DNA of 64,000 nt from Sesamum alatum. Taxonomy: Eukaryota > Streptophyta > Magnoliopsida > Lamiales > Pedaliaceae. The position numbers and the translations under genes were made by a program. Location of the stretch: assembly GCA_034509735.1 (NCBI GenBank), contig JACGWO010000005.1:20511264-20575263 (forward strand), read 5' to 3'. Under the pieces are notes generated by a model. The model searched no databases. It was not told where the DNA came from and was given only the letters and a program-made list of their open reading frames with translations. This document shows positions 24,227-34,606 of this stretch, one piece after another (positions within the stretch are counted from its first letter, which is position 1; every line of letters begins with the position of its first letter).

Positions 24227-24534
24227 GAAAAAGATACTTTTCAGCCTGAACCTCCAGGGTTCTTCCATCTGCATTGCCTTCTTCCGTAAATAAATTCAAA
24301 TTTATCGTGGACTATGTACCCCGTTATAATAATATATTCCAAATTCAACTTTAATTTGATATTATATTTATTTATTAAACATGAAAGTAATTCAATAACC
24401 GAGTTTTTCTTTAAACAAGTATGTCTCATGTATAATTACATATTTTTGCGCTTTTTGGGAGGTAAAATTATAAAATCAATGTGATTATACTAAATGTAAT
24501 TTTTGGATATAAATGGTTTTGTCATATTTTTAAA

Positions 24535-25312
24535 GGGTTAAATATAATTATCACCCTACATCAGTTACCCCCTAAAGTATTAAAACTTTCAAAAATTTCC
24601 CTGGCCTTCTAGGTCCTTTCATTTTTATGATCAAAAAATCTATTTTACCCTTACTAAAAATTGCTTTTTGGAAAAAAATTAAAGGAATTTTTAAAATACC
24701 AAAATCACTCTTTTTTTAAACTTTGTCTGATGTAGTTTCACTTGTTTATCGAGCTATTTTTATTTTCATAATCCTAAAGTACTTGGAGCTCATTTTATTT
24801 ACCTTGTTTGTCAAACCAAATTAAAAATAAATTTATACATGGATATATATATATATATATTTTCTTAAACAAATTTACAATTAATTAAATTGAAAGAGCT
24901 GATCATGAGCTAATAAGAAAATATACAATTAATATATATTTATATATATATGGTAATTATATAAATATGGAAATTATATGATAAATTTATTTTTAATTTG
25001 GTTTGACAAATAACTGAAACTAAAATAAAATAAGCTCCAAAAATACTTTAGAAATATAAAAATAAAAAAGAGCTCGATGAACAAGTGAAAATAAAATTAG
25101 ATAAAACTTAAAAAAAGAGTGGTTTTGGTATTTTAAATATTCCTTTAAATTTTTTTTTCATAAATCAATTTTTAATAAGGGTAAAATGGACTTTTGAACT
25201 TCAAAATCAAAGGTGTTAGAAGGTCAGGGTTTTTTTTTTTTTTAAGGTTTTAATTTTAGGAGGTTAATTGATGTAGAGTGGATACTTCAGGGGTGATAAT
25301 TGTATTTAACTC
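24535..25312. mobile_element. Mutator-type MITE, near-complete palindrome
   Basis: 778 bp that folds on itself almost end to end. Left GGGTTAAATATAATTATCAC mirrors right GTGATAATTGTATTTAACTC. Further mirrored pairs include TTTTACCCTTA/TAAGGGTAAAA, AAAATACCAAAA/TTTTGGTATTTT and TTTGTCAAACCAAATT/AATTTGGTTTGACAAA. The turn lies at TA-rich 24,840-24,950. Flanks (T)ATTTTTAAA and TATTTTAAA match as a 9-bp duplication allowing one T indel. No coding capacity. Confidence 0.75.
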
Positions 25313-26629
25313 TATTTTAAATTAAATAGATAAACATGGTAATGATCATGAACTCGATTAATATATTTGCAAAGAATATTGTTAAATTTAGGGGTCGTTT
25401 ACTTTTCGGGATGAAAAAAGTGGTGGATTGAGCCCGTTTGATAAAAATGAAGGATATGATAAATGCACAAATTTTATCAAGTGAAGTAAATTTTGATTTC
25501 GATGGTTGATTTGTAAATCCTTTTTGTGGTGTGTGGTTCATTGTAGGATAATTTATACTAGTGTGTGTGGCACACCCAAATATGTGTGCAATGAATTTAG
25601 AACTTGAATAATATAATTATTACATTTTCAAATTATATATCTTAGTTAAATAAATAAAAAATAGTATAAAAAAAATAGAAGTTGTGGGAAGTTATTGAGA
25701 GAAGAGTGGGGAAAGAAAGAGATAATTGGAGGTTAAGAAAAAAGAAAAAAAAACTGTTGAGATAATTTAAAAAATAAAAATTTGACAGATCAAAAAATTG
25801 AGACACCAAATAGGTGCTCTTCAATTATAATAAGGCATAGATGTATGGCACGTTAATTTTCAAAAATACTCTTATAGTCATACACTGTAGATTTTGGACA
25901 ACTCATTGATTAGTTTGTAATTAACTCAAAAAAATTTCATCAGATTATCGAACGTTTGACGTATTAATTTTTTTGTACACAGGAAAGTTAAAATAATTAG
26001 AACCAATTTAAATTATTCTTTAAAAAAATATTGATTAATATGTTATTAATTGGAATCAACATTAATAATTCCCAAAATGCAACAGAGTTAAAACTTAAAA
26101 GTTGAATCCAATTTTCAGAATATTTTTGTAGAGTTAAATAATTATTTTAAGAATGAATGTTCAGTTAGAATCACTTTTAGTATACTTTGCCTGTAAACAA
26201 TTATTTATTGTGTTAAAACTTATTTCCTATGTACAGAAAAATAAATTATCGTGTAAATTTTTTTCAATCGAATTAAAATTAATTCTATCACAATCATCCA
26301 CAATCGAATTAAAGCTAGAAATGATTAATAAATAAATAACTATGTTGAATAATTCTTAAAAAAATGCTGAAATAATTTCGTATTAATTAATATATATAAT
26401 TTTGTAAAAGTCAGGAACAAAAATGTAAATAAAGCTGAGGAGTAAAAAATGGGCCACACGGGATAAGTAATCTTGGCTCCTCAGCCTTGATCAGCTAACT
26501 GAGTTTATTTTGGGATGTTGTGGCCCAAGCAAATTTGAGGCGGGCTGTCATCATGCAAAATAAACGGCCGATAGACCTAGTTTGGCCTAGATACCTAACA
26601 ATATCTGGGTCAATCTAAAAAAATGAACG
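25313..26629. other. AT-rich spacer with a dispersed-repeat copy
   Basis: No gene seen. Contains the dispersed repeat at 25,556-25,833; the rest is AT-rich sequence with short chance frames. Confidence 0.6.
25556..25833 (+). repeat. Dispersed ~280-bp repeat, copy 1 (ACTAGT...CTTCAATTATA)
   Basis: Starts ATACTAGTGTGTGTGGCACAC and ends GTGCTCTTCAATTATAATA. The same order of landmarks (ACTAGT, ATGTGTG(C/T)A, GAGA-rich middle, GACACCAA(A)TAG, CTTCAATTATA) recurs at 33,643-33,940, with a weaker copy directly after. No coding capacity, family unknown to me. Confidence 0.7.
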
Positions 26630-26797
26630 CCCCTTAGGATATAAAGAGTACAACATAATAAAGAAAAAAAGAAAAAAAAAAGATGAGAGAAGGGGAAAAA
26701 ATTTACTTGTCAACCCCTTAGGATATAAAGAGTACAACATAATAGAGAAAAAAAGAAGAAAAAAAAAATGAGAGAAGGGGAAAAAATTTACTTGTCA
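26630..26797 (+). repeat. 84-bp direct tandem duplication
   Basis: Two adjacent copies of a unit beginning CCCCTTAGGATATAAAGAG (26,630 and 26,714) and ending AATTTACTTGTCA. They are almost identical apart from small A/G-run changes, so the duplication is recent. Confidence 0.93.
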
Positions 26798-26824
26798 TAT
26801 TACTTTTTATTTAGTAATGGTTTA

Positions 26825-27955
26825 GTCTGTAGGAGTGATATTGAGTGGGAATGAAATTAGATTGGGAATGGAATGAAGATGAGAAAGGAATCACATTTGA
26901 ATAGCATTCCTATGATTGGTATACACAAGAATTAGAAGGCAATGAAATAAATCATTTCTTAATTGATTCTATTCACATTATTGATAATCAGAAAGGAATG
27001 GTTATTAATAGAATGAAATTACTCTTATGACAAATTTGCCCTTTATATATTTTTATTTTGGGAACATTGAATGCATTTTATAATTGTAGTATTTTCAAAA
27101 ATTACTTATAGAATGTTATAAGCAATTTATAAAACATCTCATATATGAATAAACAAATCTATGAGAAAAAAATATTTATTTACTTAGAACACATAGATGA
27201 TATTTTTTCTGCAAAATATATTATATTAATTTGAACAATCGAATTAATTAATCTAATTTAATCACAACACATTTATCACTTTGTCTGAATATTCAATAAT
27301 AAAATATGAGCCACCTTTTATGAGGATTAATTTTTAATAATAATATAAAATAATTTTCAGAAAATATGTGTGGTATATATTAACAAAAAAATTGCATAAT
27401 AAAAGCAAGGAAGTTGGTCAAGAGGGGATGAATTCTGAACAAGCATGGTGGACGCTGAGACCGACTAATGAGATGAAGTGATATTAGTTGGTTTTTCATA
27501 GCACTTTTATTATTTTCATATGTTATTTTACGTGGTTTCATCATAATCATATGATTTTTCTTCAGCAGTAGTATTCCCACATGAACGAAGAAAGAAATTA
27601 ATCAGTACTCATACAAGAAGAAGATATTAAAAAGGTGAGAGCCAATAAATTTACTTGGTAATTTTGATAGTTATATACTTGAAAAAGACGTTTAATAAGA
27701 ATATGACGATAGAAATAGGTTTTGTTTTGGTTTAGGATAATTTTGTCAAGAAAATATTTTTTTCCATTCCCAACATCATAGGAATAGGTAATACCATGGT
27801 ATGGGGATGGAATCACTAATCCCTTTCCTAAAGGAATAAGGATTCCTATGGAATGATCAATTCCTTTCCTTAGTTATACCAATCATATGTATAGGAATGA
27901 ACTTGGGAATGTCAATTCCATTCCCACCTGATTCCCTCGTACCAATCATGGTCTA
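26825..27955. mobile_element. Terminal inverted repeat element with GGGAATGGAATT ends
   Basis: The left end (AGTGGGAATGAAATTAGATT region) matches the reverse complement of the right end (GGTGGGAATGGAATTGACATT). Mirrored GGAAAGGAATT and CATTCCTATGATTGGTAT blocks lie further in. This fits a non-autonomous TIR DNA transposon. I could not fix the target duplication, so the superfamily is open (PIF/Harbinger or hAT-like). The middle is AT-rich without coding potential. Confidence 0.55.
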
Positions 27956-28180
27956 AGGTAGTACACCCCCTCAACCTTAATAATATTATAGTTAGATAAT
28001 CATTTCTCTGGGCACAGGAAGAAATTTGGATTGTGCTCTTACAAGAGATTAAATTATTTGTTGGAGATAATTATATTTACACCTTTATATTTATGCTCTC
28101 TTTATAAAAAATCACTTGTGTCTTTTGTGTAATTACAGAAATCACCACTGACAACAAAAAAGTAAAGATAATTTGTGTAA

Positions 28181-28708
28181 GGGATAATTATACTCTCATC
28201 CCCTGAATTTTGGTATAATTACACATAAACCTCCTGTGGTTTGAAAAATTACATTTAGTACTCCTGAGGTTTGCTTCTGTTTAAAAATAGGTCCTTTCGT
28301 TTGTCAAAATTCACCGAATTTATTGATATTGACAAAAAAACTAAATGAAAATAGATATTTACTATCGATTGACTTATTGCAGGCCTAACAGATCTTTTAA
28401 TACTAAACTACCCGGTGAAGATATACCTTCTCACATGTATTAACGTGTGAAGATATATAAGGATAGTTTGATCATAAAAATATTTATTTGACCTACAATA
28501 AGTCAGTAACAAGCCAATCGATGATAAATATCATATTTAATTCTATTCTTTTTTTTGCTAATATTAACAAATTAGTTGAATTTTTACTAACGGGGGACCT
28601 ATTTGTTAGATAGAAGTAAACTTTAGGGGTACTAGATGTAATTTTTCAAACTATAGGAGGTCTACGTATAATTACCCCAAATTCCATGTGAGGTGAGTGT
28701 AATTGTCC
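28181..28708. mobile_element. Mutator-type MITE (copy B of family 1), perfect 9-bp target duplication
   Basis: 528 bp. TTTGTGTAA occurs exactly at 28,172-28,180 and 28,709-28,717. Long inverted termini share TTTGAAAAATTACAT(T/C)TAGTA. It aligns along its full length and in the same orientation with the copy at 18,946-19,501. It inserted about 0.8 kb upstream of the CNL start codon, into sequence that is itself weakly palindromic (about 28,055-28,890). No coding capacity. Confidence 0.85.
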
Positions 28709-28717
28709 TTTGTGTAA

Positions 28718-29530
28718 TGATATTAACTTTTTAGGGGTGTATGTGTAATTTTTTTGTAAAAACAGGACTGATTTATAAATGATATTGATACTTTTTGAGT
28801 GCATATCTAATTTTCTAAAATATAGGTGTGATTTGTATAAATAAATCATAGGTCATAGGTGTGGTTTGTATAAATAAACCATAAGTCAGAAGTATAGATG
28901 TAATCATTTCTTCTTTGCATAGTACATGTTATGTCATGTATGATATGTATTTACGGAAAAATACATTGATTCATTTTAAAAAGCACACGAAGATAAATTG
29001 TTATTTTATTTTTCATAAAGGGATAATTTACATATTTTACAATATCAGAGAAGGTTGCTCGTATTTTTCCCCATTTTTATATTTTAATTTAAACAAAAAT
29101 GCATCAGACTACCAGACCAGTCACTCATTAATATCAAACAAATGCACAACACCAAAGTGTAAAAAGATTTACGTAAATTCTCAACCTAACGTTCCACTCA
29201 TTCTACCGAGTACCAAAGACTTGGTCCGAAGAAAAAGAGATTCTAGAAAAGTTTGAAAGGGTCAATGTAGAAAAAGAGGTAATGGTCTGAACTTTCCAAC
29301 TCCGTCGATTTTTTTTCCACACTCACTACCTCATTCACTACCTTTGTGGAGCCCTACGGAGTTGAAAAAACCCGGAGGAAAGGACTAATTTGACCATTGA
29401 CTTTGTCATTTTGTTTTGCAGATTCAGCATTATCATCTTAGTTTTGCAACTGATGGATTTTCATCTCATCCTTTGTTCGTGGTAAATTATTCCTAGCTAA
29501 ATTGTTTTGGGCTTGTCTGAGTCTCGTACT
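28718..29530. other. Upstream region of the CNL gene
   Basis: AT-rich, no convincing TATA box picked. An open frame of 113 codons at 28,915-29,256 has no recognisable domain and overlaps AT-rich repeat sequence. Splicing in the 5' UTR cannot be excluded. Confidence 0.4.
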
Positions 29531-32500
29531 ATGGCAGACGGACTTGTTTCTGCTGTTGTTGAAGCGGTTCTTGGAATCTTGGGCTCAGCTGCGCTCCAAG
29601 AGATTGGTGTTGTTTGGGGCTTGAAGAATGAGCTCGAAAGTCTTGAGAGTATACTTGGCGCAGTCCAACTTGTGCTGCAAGATGCTGAAATCAAGCAGAG
29701 GAAGAGCCGGGCGGTACAAGATTGGGTGAGTAAGCTGAAAAATGCTGCTGTTGATGCTGAAAATATTCTCGATCGGATAGCTACGGAGGGCTTCAGACGA
29801 AGGGTGGATTCTGAAAGAGGTATACAGCGCAAGTTAAACTCATTTCTTTCGAAGAGAAATCAATTGCTGTTCCGTTTGAAAATGGCCGGTGAAGTTAGGA
29901 AAATTAGGGGGAAATTAGATGCCATAGCAGAAGAGAGAGTTAAGTTCCATCTAGGAGAGGGTGTGGTGGAAAACCGATTTGGAGGGGTGTTAGAGAGTAG
30001 AGAGAGTTGTTCACTGGTGAATGAATTGGAGATTTATGGGAGGGATGAGGAAAAAGAAATGATTGTGGAGAAGATGCTCGACAGAATGCGTGATAGAGAT
30101 GATCTTTCTGTCTATGCAATATGGGGAATGGGGGGGCTGGGCAAAACCACGCTTGCGCAAATGGTATATAACGATGAGAGGACGACGAGGTGTTTTGATT
30201 TGCGAGTTTGGATCTGTGTCTCAAATGATTTTAGCATACAGAGATTAGTTGGAGCATTTGTAGAATCTATTGACGGAGTGGGATGCGATATTTCTGAGTT
30301 GGATGCTCTACAGCAACGTCTTCGAGAAAGGTTGAGGGGAAGAAGATTTTTGTTGGTTTTAGATGATGTTTGGAATGAAAACCATGAGATGTGGGATAGA
30401 CTGAAGGAGGTGTTAAGATGCGGGTCGAAGGGCAGCGTGTTAATGGTAACGACCCAAATTGAGAAAGTTGCTCTGATGATGGCTACTATCGGTGTACACC
30501 AGATTGGATATTTATCAGAAGATGATTCTTGGTCCTTATTCAGGCAAAGAGCTTTTATGATTGGAGACAGGGAAGAAAGTTTTGTTGCAATCGGCAAGGT
30601 GATAGTGAAGAAATGTGGTGGCGTGCCATTGGCAATCAAGGCTCTAGGGAGCCTGATGCAATTTAAAAGCCACGAAAGCGAATGGTTAGAAATTAAAGAA
30701 AGTGAAATCTGGGAGCTATCAGATGATGAAAATGGTATCTTACATGCCTTGAGGTTAAGTTACGAAAATTTAGCGCCACAAATGAGGCAATGTTTTGCTT
30801 ATTGTTGCTTATTCCCAAAGAATTATGTGATGGATGAGAACCAGCTCATCCAGCTATGGATGGCAAATGGATTTGTTTCCTCTCGAGGCCAAAGTGACTT
30901 GTATCTCACTGGGCGGTTAATCTTCAAAGAATTGGTTTGGAGATCATTCTTGCAGGATGTCGAGATAAATTCCAGGGGTACAGCGACATGTAAAATGCAT
31001 GATCTTATGCACGATTTAGCAATATCCCTCATGAGTCGTGAAACCTATATCTTTGAGCACGGCAAGGTGATCAAAATTCCGAAGACTCTTCGTCACTTGT
31101 CTTTTGTCTCAGGGTTTTCCGAGGCAATTCCAGATAACAAGAGTAAGCTCAAATTTCCAATCAATGCTTCTCTTCGGTCACTTATAGTGCATGAAGGAGT
31201 TCCAGCTTGGGGGGAAGGTATTTCTTTGCTCATCTCAAAGCAACAACATCTAAGAGCATTGGATGTGAATCGTTATTATGTTGTTGAGAAACTACCAAAT
31301 TTAGTATGCAAATTAGAACATCTTAGGTACCTTGCCATGTCGTGCTATAATATCAAAAGGTTACCTGAATCCCTAACTCATCTGCATAACCTTCAGACGT
31401 TGAAGCTTACGGATTCTGAAGAGCTTCTTGAGTTGCCTAGAGGTTTGAGAGTGATGAAAAATCTTTGGTTTCTTGAAATTGAAAGCTTTTATTCACTTCT
31501 TTGTACACCACCTGGACTGGGCGATCTAATTTACCTGCATGAACTAAGTATTTTCATCGTCGGTCAAGACTTGTCTCACCAAATAGACCAGTTGAAGGAG
31601 TTGAATCTTGGAGGGAACTTGAGCGTACAAGGGCTCGATAATGTGAGCAATATCGAAGATGCCAAGAGAGCCAACTTGATGATGAAGAACAATCTGACTT
31701 CTTTGAGTTTATCGTGGACGAATGACATGAAAAAGAACACCACAGAACATTATGAACAAGTTCTTCAAGGTCTCCAACCTCATCAGAATCTTGAAAAGAT
31801 CTGTATTAAGTCATATCAGGGTTCTGGGTTTCCGAATTGGATGTCAACTTTGGCTTTGAAAAATCTGAAGGAAATTAGTCTTGAACAATGTCGAAGATGT
31901 AAGCACCTTCCACCGCTGGGGAAATTGCCCTCTCTTACATGTCTAAACCTACGTGGGATTGATTCTGTCGAGCGTTTGGATGCTGAATGGCATGGAGATG
32001 GAGAAAGTGCATTTCCTGCACTGACCACTCTCACAATCTCAGACATGCCCAACTTGGAGGAATGGAAGATAGGGAACGTAGAGAGTTTTCCTTGCTTAAA
32101 AAGTTTAACAATAAGTCACTGTCCGAAGCTGTCCGACTTGCCATTTCTACCAGCTCTCAGAAGTTTGTTTATTTCGGGCGCCAGTGCAACACTCCTGGGA
32201 TCCCTAAGGTTTCTTACTTCACTCACATCGCTCATCCTATTCGACTTTGCAGAATTTGCTATGTTTCCAGGCGGTTTACTGCATAATCTCGAGACTCTAC
32301 AGATTGGTTCATTGCCAATCAAGAATCCATCAAACGTGCTGGATGATCTATCCGCTCTCAAAACCTTGCATCTTTCTGATCTTGAATCTCTGCCCGAGGG
32401 AATCAAGAACCTGAATTCTCTGGAGCAGCTAGAAGTCAGTGGTTGTAATGGTCTTAGCTCATTCCCAGCAGCTATACTGGAAGACTTGTCTTCATTTCGA

Positions 32501-32923
32501 TCACTATCGTTTCAAAACTGCAAGAAACTGAAGCCCTTCTCCGGACTAATGAAACGACAGACAACCTTGCAGGATTTGCTGTTAAACGGGCTCCCAGAGC
32601 TCGAACATTTACCAGAAAGCATGCAACTATTTACTGCTCTGAGGGAATTGAGAATATGGCACTGTGAACGACTCTGCTCTTTACCAAACTGGCTGGGGAG
32701 TCTTGAGTCGCTGTCAGTATTTAAGATTTGGTATTGTAAGAATGTGAACTCCTTGCCTGATGGCTTCAAGAATCTCAAATCACTGAGGAAGTTGGATGTA
32801 AGAGGATGCCCACAAATAGAGAAGGGATGCAAGAAACCAAAAGGTGTGGACTGGCCAAAAATAGCACATATCCCCATTATATACATCAATCAGAAGGTTG
32901 TTCAGTGCTTGGATCATAGCTAA
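29531..32923 (+). CDS. CC-NBS-LRR (CNL) intracellular immune receptor
   Basis: Single uninterrupted frame of 1130 codons from ATG 29,531 (MADGLVSAVVEAVLG, the usual CNL N-terminus). The protein senses pathogen effectors in the cytosol and triggers the hypersensitive response. Domains: Rx-type coiled coil (about 1-130, with an EDVID-like AVDAENILDRI); NB-ARC with P-loop GMGGLGKTT (199-207), RNBS-A FDLRVWICVS, kinase-2 LLVLDDVW (274-281; the final Trp is typical of non-TIR NLRs), GLPL as GGVPLA (363-368), RNBS-D CFAYCCLFP and MHD (489-491); then leucine-rich repeats from about residue 560 to 1110. It resembles the RGA/RPI-blb1-like group of CNLs. All nucleotide-binding motifs are intact, with no stop, so it looks functional. 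It stands alone here, between Mutator-type insertions, with no second NLR in the window. Confidence 0.96.
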   Translation: MADGLVSAVVEAVLGILGSAALQEIGVVWGLKNELESLESILGAVQLVLQDAEIKQRKSRAVQDWVSKLKNAAVDAENILDRIATEGFRRRVDSERGIQRKLNSFLSKRNQLLFRLKMAGEVRKIRGKLDAIAEERVKFHLGEGVVENRFGGVLESRESCSLVNELEIYGRDEEKEMIVEKMLDRMRDRDDLSVYAIWGMGGLGKTTLAQMVYNDERTTRCFDLRVWICVSNDFSIQRLVGAFVESIDGVGCDISELDALQQRLRERLRGRRFLLVLDDVWNENHEMWDRLKEVLRCGSKGSVLMVTTQIEKVALMMATIGVHQIGYLSEDDSWSLFRQRAFMIGDREESFVAIGKVIVKKCGGVPLAIKALGSLMQFKSHESEWLEIKESEIWELSDDENGILHALRLSYENLAPQMRQCFAYCCLFPKNYVMDENQLIQLWMANGFVSSRGQSDLYLTGRLIFKELVWRSFLQDVEINSRGTATCKMHDLMHDLAISLMSRETYIFEHGKVIKIPKTLRHLSFVSGFSEAIPDNKSKLKFPINASLRSLIVHEGVPAWGEGISLLISKQQHLRALDVNRYYVVEKLPNLVCKLEHLRYLAMSCYNIKRLPESLTHLHNLQTLKLTDSEELLELPRGLRVMKNLWFLEIESFYSLLCTPPGLGDLIYLHELSIFIVGQDLSHQIDQLKELNLGGNLSVQGLDNVSNIEDAKRANLMMKNNLTSLSLSWTNDMKKNTTEHYEQVLQGLQPHQNLEKICIKSYQGSGFPNWMSTLALKNLKEISLEQCRRCKHLPPLGKLPSLTCLNLRGIDSVERLDAEWHGDGESAFPALTTLTISDMPNLEEWKIGNVESFPCLKSLTISHCPKLSDLPFLPALRSLFISGASATLLGSLRFLTSLTSLILFDFAEFAMFPGGLLHNLETLQIGSLPIKNPSNVLDDLSALKTLHLSDLESLPEGIKNLNSLEQLEVSGCNGLSSFPAAILEDLSSFRSLSFQNCKKLKPFSGLMKRQTTLQDLLLNGLPELEHLPESMQLFTALRELRIWHCERLCSLPNWLGSLESLSVFKIWYCKNVNSLPDGFKNLKSLRKLDVRGCPQIEKGCKKPKGVDWPKIAHIPIIYINQKVVQCLDHS

Positions 32924-33642
32924 TTAGAGGGAAGATTTTAACACGGACCAGATCTGGTTAGACCTGAATAATTATATGGCAAGTGTAATACACTTATTTG
33001 TGATTGGTATACAGTTCAAACAAAGTAACAAATCAAACAAGTTGATAAATTTATTATGTGATTGGTTTGGTTCGATCAAGACTTGGTTTGGGTAAGATAT
33101 GGTTTGTTTCTAATTTCTTTATCTTCTTGTAATTTAAGGTTTTGTAATTTCTTGTAATATTTGTAAGCTTGCAAATCATCGTGAATACGGATGCAAGTAT
33201 TTTCTCCATGGATGCAAGCTTATCTTTTTTTTTTTTTTCATTTTTCAAATAACTAATAAAATATACAAGTGTTGCACGTGATTTGTAAATTTATTTTCAC
33301 AAAATTGAATATTATATAAATTTTTTAATTGCTTCGGCAAGACATCTCATTGCTTTAAATTTTAAAAAACTAATCATTTTGACACACAGTTTTTGCGTGC
33401 ATTTAATAAATAATCTTTTATATTTTAAAATATATTAATAAAAAGAGTAAAATATATAAATTAATTTATTACATTAAAAAAGAAAGAAATAAAATAAATT
33501 TAATTTATCAGTTAATGTAAAAATTGAAAAGTTGAATAAGTCAGTTATCTTTATTTATTGAAGGGTATTTTTGATATTATAAAAAATTGGTGGGGCGGTA
33601 TTATTAACCGTCATTTATGCGAAGGGTCTTTCCTTTTTAATT

Positions 33643-33940
33643 AGTACTAGTATATGTTACACACTCAAATGTGTGTACAAAATTAATTTAAGGTTTATAA
33701 AATAATTATTATTTTAAAAATATATTAATTAGATAAATAAAATATTAAAAAATATAAAAAAATTATGAGAAAATATTGAAGAAAAATGTATGTGAAAGTT
33801 GAGAGGAGAGAAAATGGGAAGTTGAAATCACAGAGAAAAATGAGAAATTAAGAAGAGAGAAAAATTAATAAAATATTCAAAATAATAAAAAATTGGTGGA
33901 CCATAAAATTGAAGACACCAATAGAGTGTTCTTCAATTAT
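33643..33940 (+). repeat. Dispersed ~300-bp repeat, copy 2
   Basis: Same landmark order as 25,556-25,833, with ACTAGTATATGTTACACAC at the start and GTTCTTCAATTATATATA at the end, in the same orientation. Confidence 0.7.
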
Positions 33941-33945
33941 ATATA

Positions 33946-34250
33946 ACTAGTAAGTGTGACACATTTTATATATGTGCATATTTTTTAAAATATTAAAACT
34001 AGAATATTTTTATAAATTATATTATTTATTTTTTTATGGTTAAAAATTACCTAAAAAATATATATGAAATAAAATAAGATAATACATATGAAACAAAATG
34101 CATGAGAAAAACTATCTAAAGGTAGTTGTGGCATGATGAATGGGTAAGTTAATAGTAATTAATTAATTTATTTATTTTCAAAAAATGAGAGACCAAAACT
34201 AATTTAGACACCAAATGGGTCATCTCCAGTAATATATAGTATAGATCTAG
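33946..34250 (+). repeat. Dispersed repeat, diverged copy 3
   Basis: Begins ACTAGTAAGTGTGACACAT and ends near GACACCAAATGGGTCATCTCC. It lies head-to-tail after copy 2, more diverged than the other two. Confidence 0.5.
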
Positions 34251-34606
34251 ATAGATAATAAAATTTATATTACGTACACTCTTGAGTGTGCTTCGTTGTT
34301 GCTAGTACTTTTTATTAAGTGTGAGGGGTTACAGTAACCACCTTTAATTGATAAATGTATTTGACTAAAATATCTTCAAACATATTTATTACAAATGATT
34401 CTCTCTTTTAACTTTTTTTTGTCAACAATATTCTTATTAATTATAGTATTTATTAAGGGCGAGGGGTTTAGATGTACCAATTTTGATTGGCAAAACGTAT
34501 ATTGCTCAAAATATCTTCAATCATACTTATTAAAAAGGATTATTTCGTTAATTTTTCTATCAATGATATTTCATTCATACACATTAAACATAATACAAAA
34601 TATTTA

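Larger units (their letters stand above)
32924..34606. other. 3' flank of the CNL gene and AT-rich repeats
   Basis: The first ~300 bp may be 3' UTR. Beyond it lie two adjacent copies of a dispersed repeat (33,643-33,940 and 33,946-34,250) and AT-rich sequence without genes. Confidence 0.5.

Noticed and set aside
28915..29256. 113-codon frame upstream of the CNL gene
   Set aside because: AT-rich composition, no domain and no link to a promoter; could be chance.
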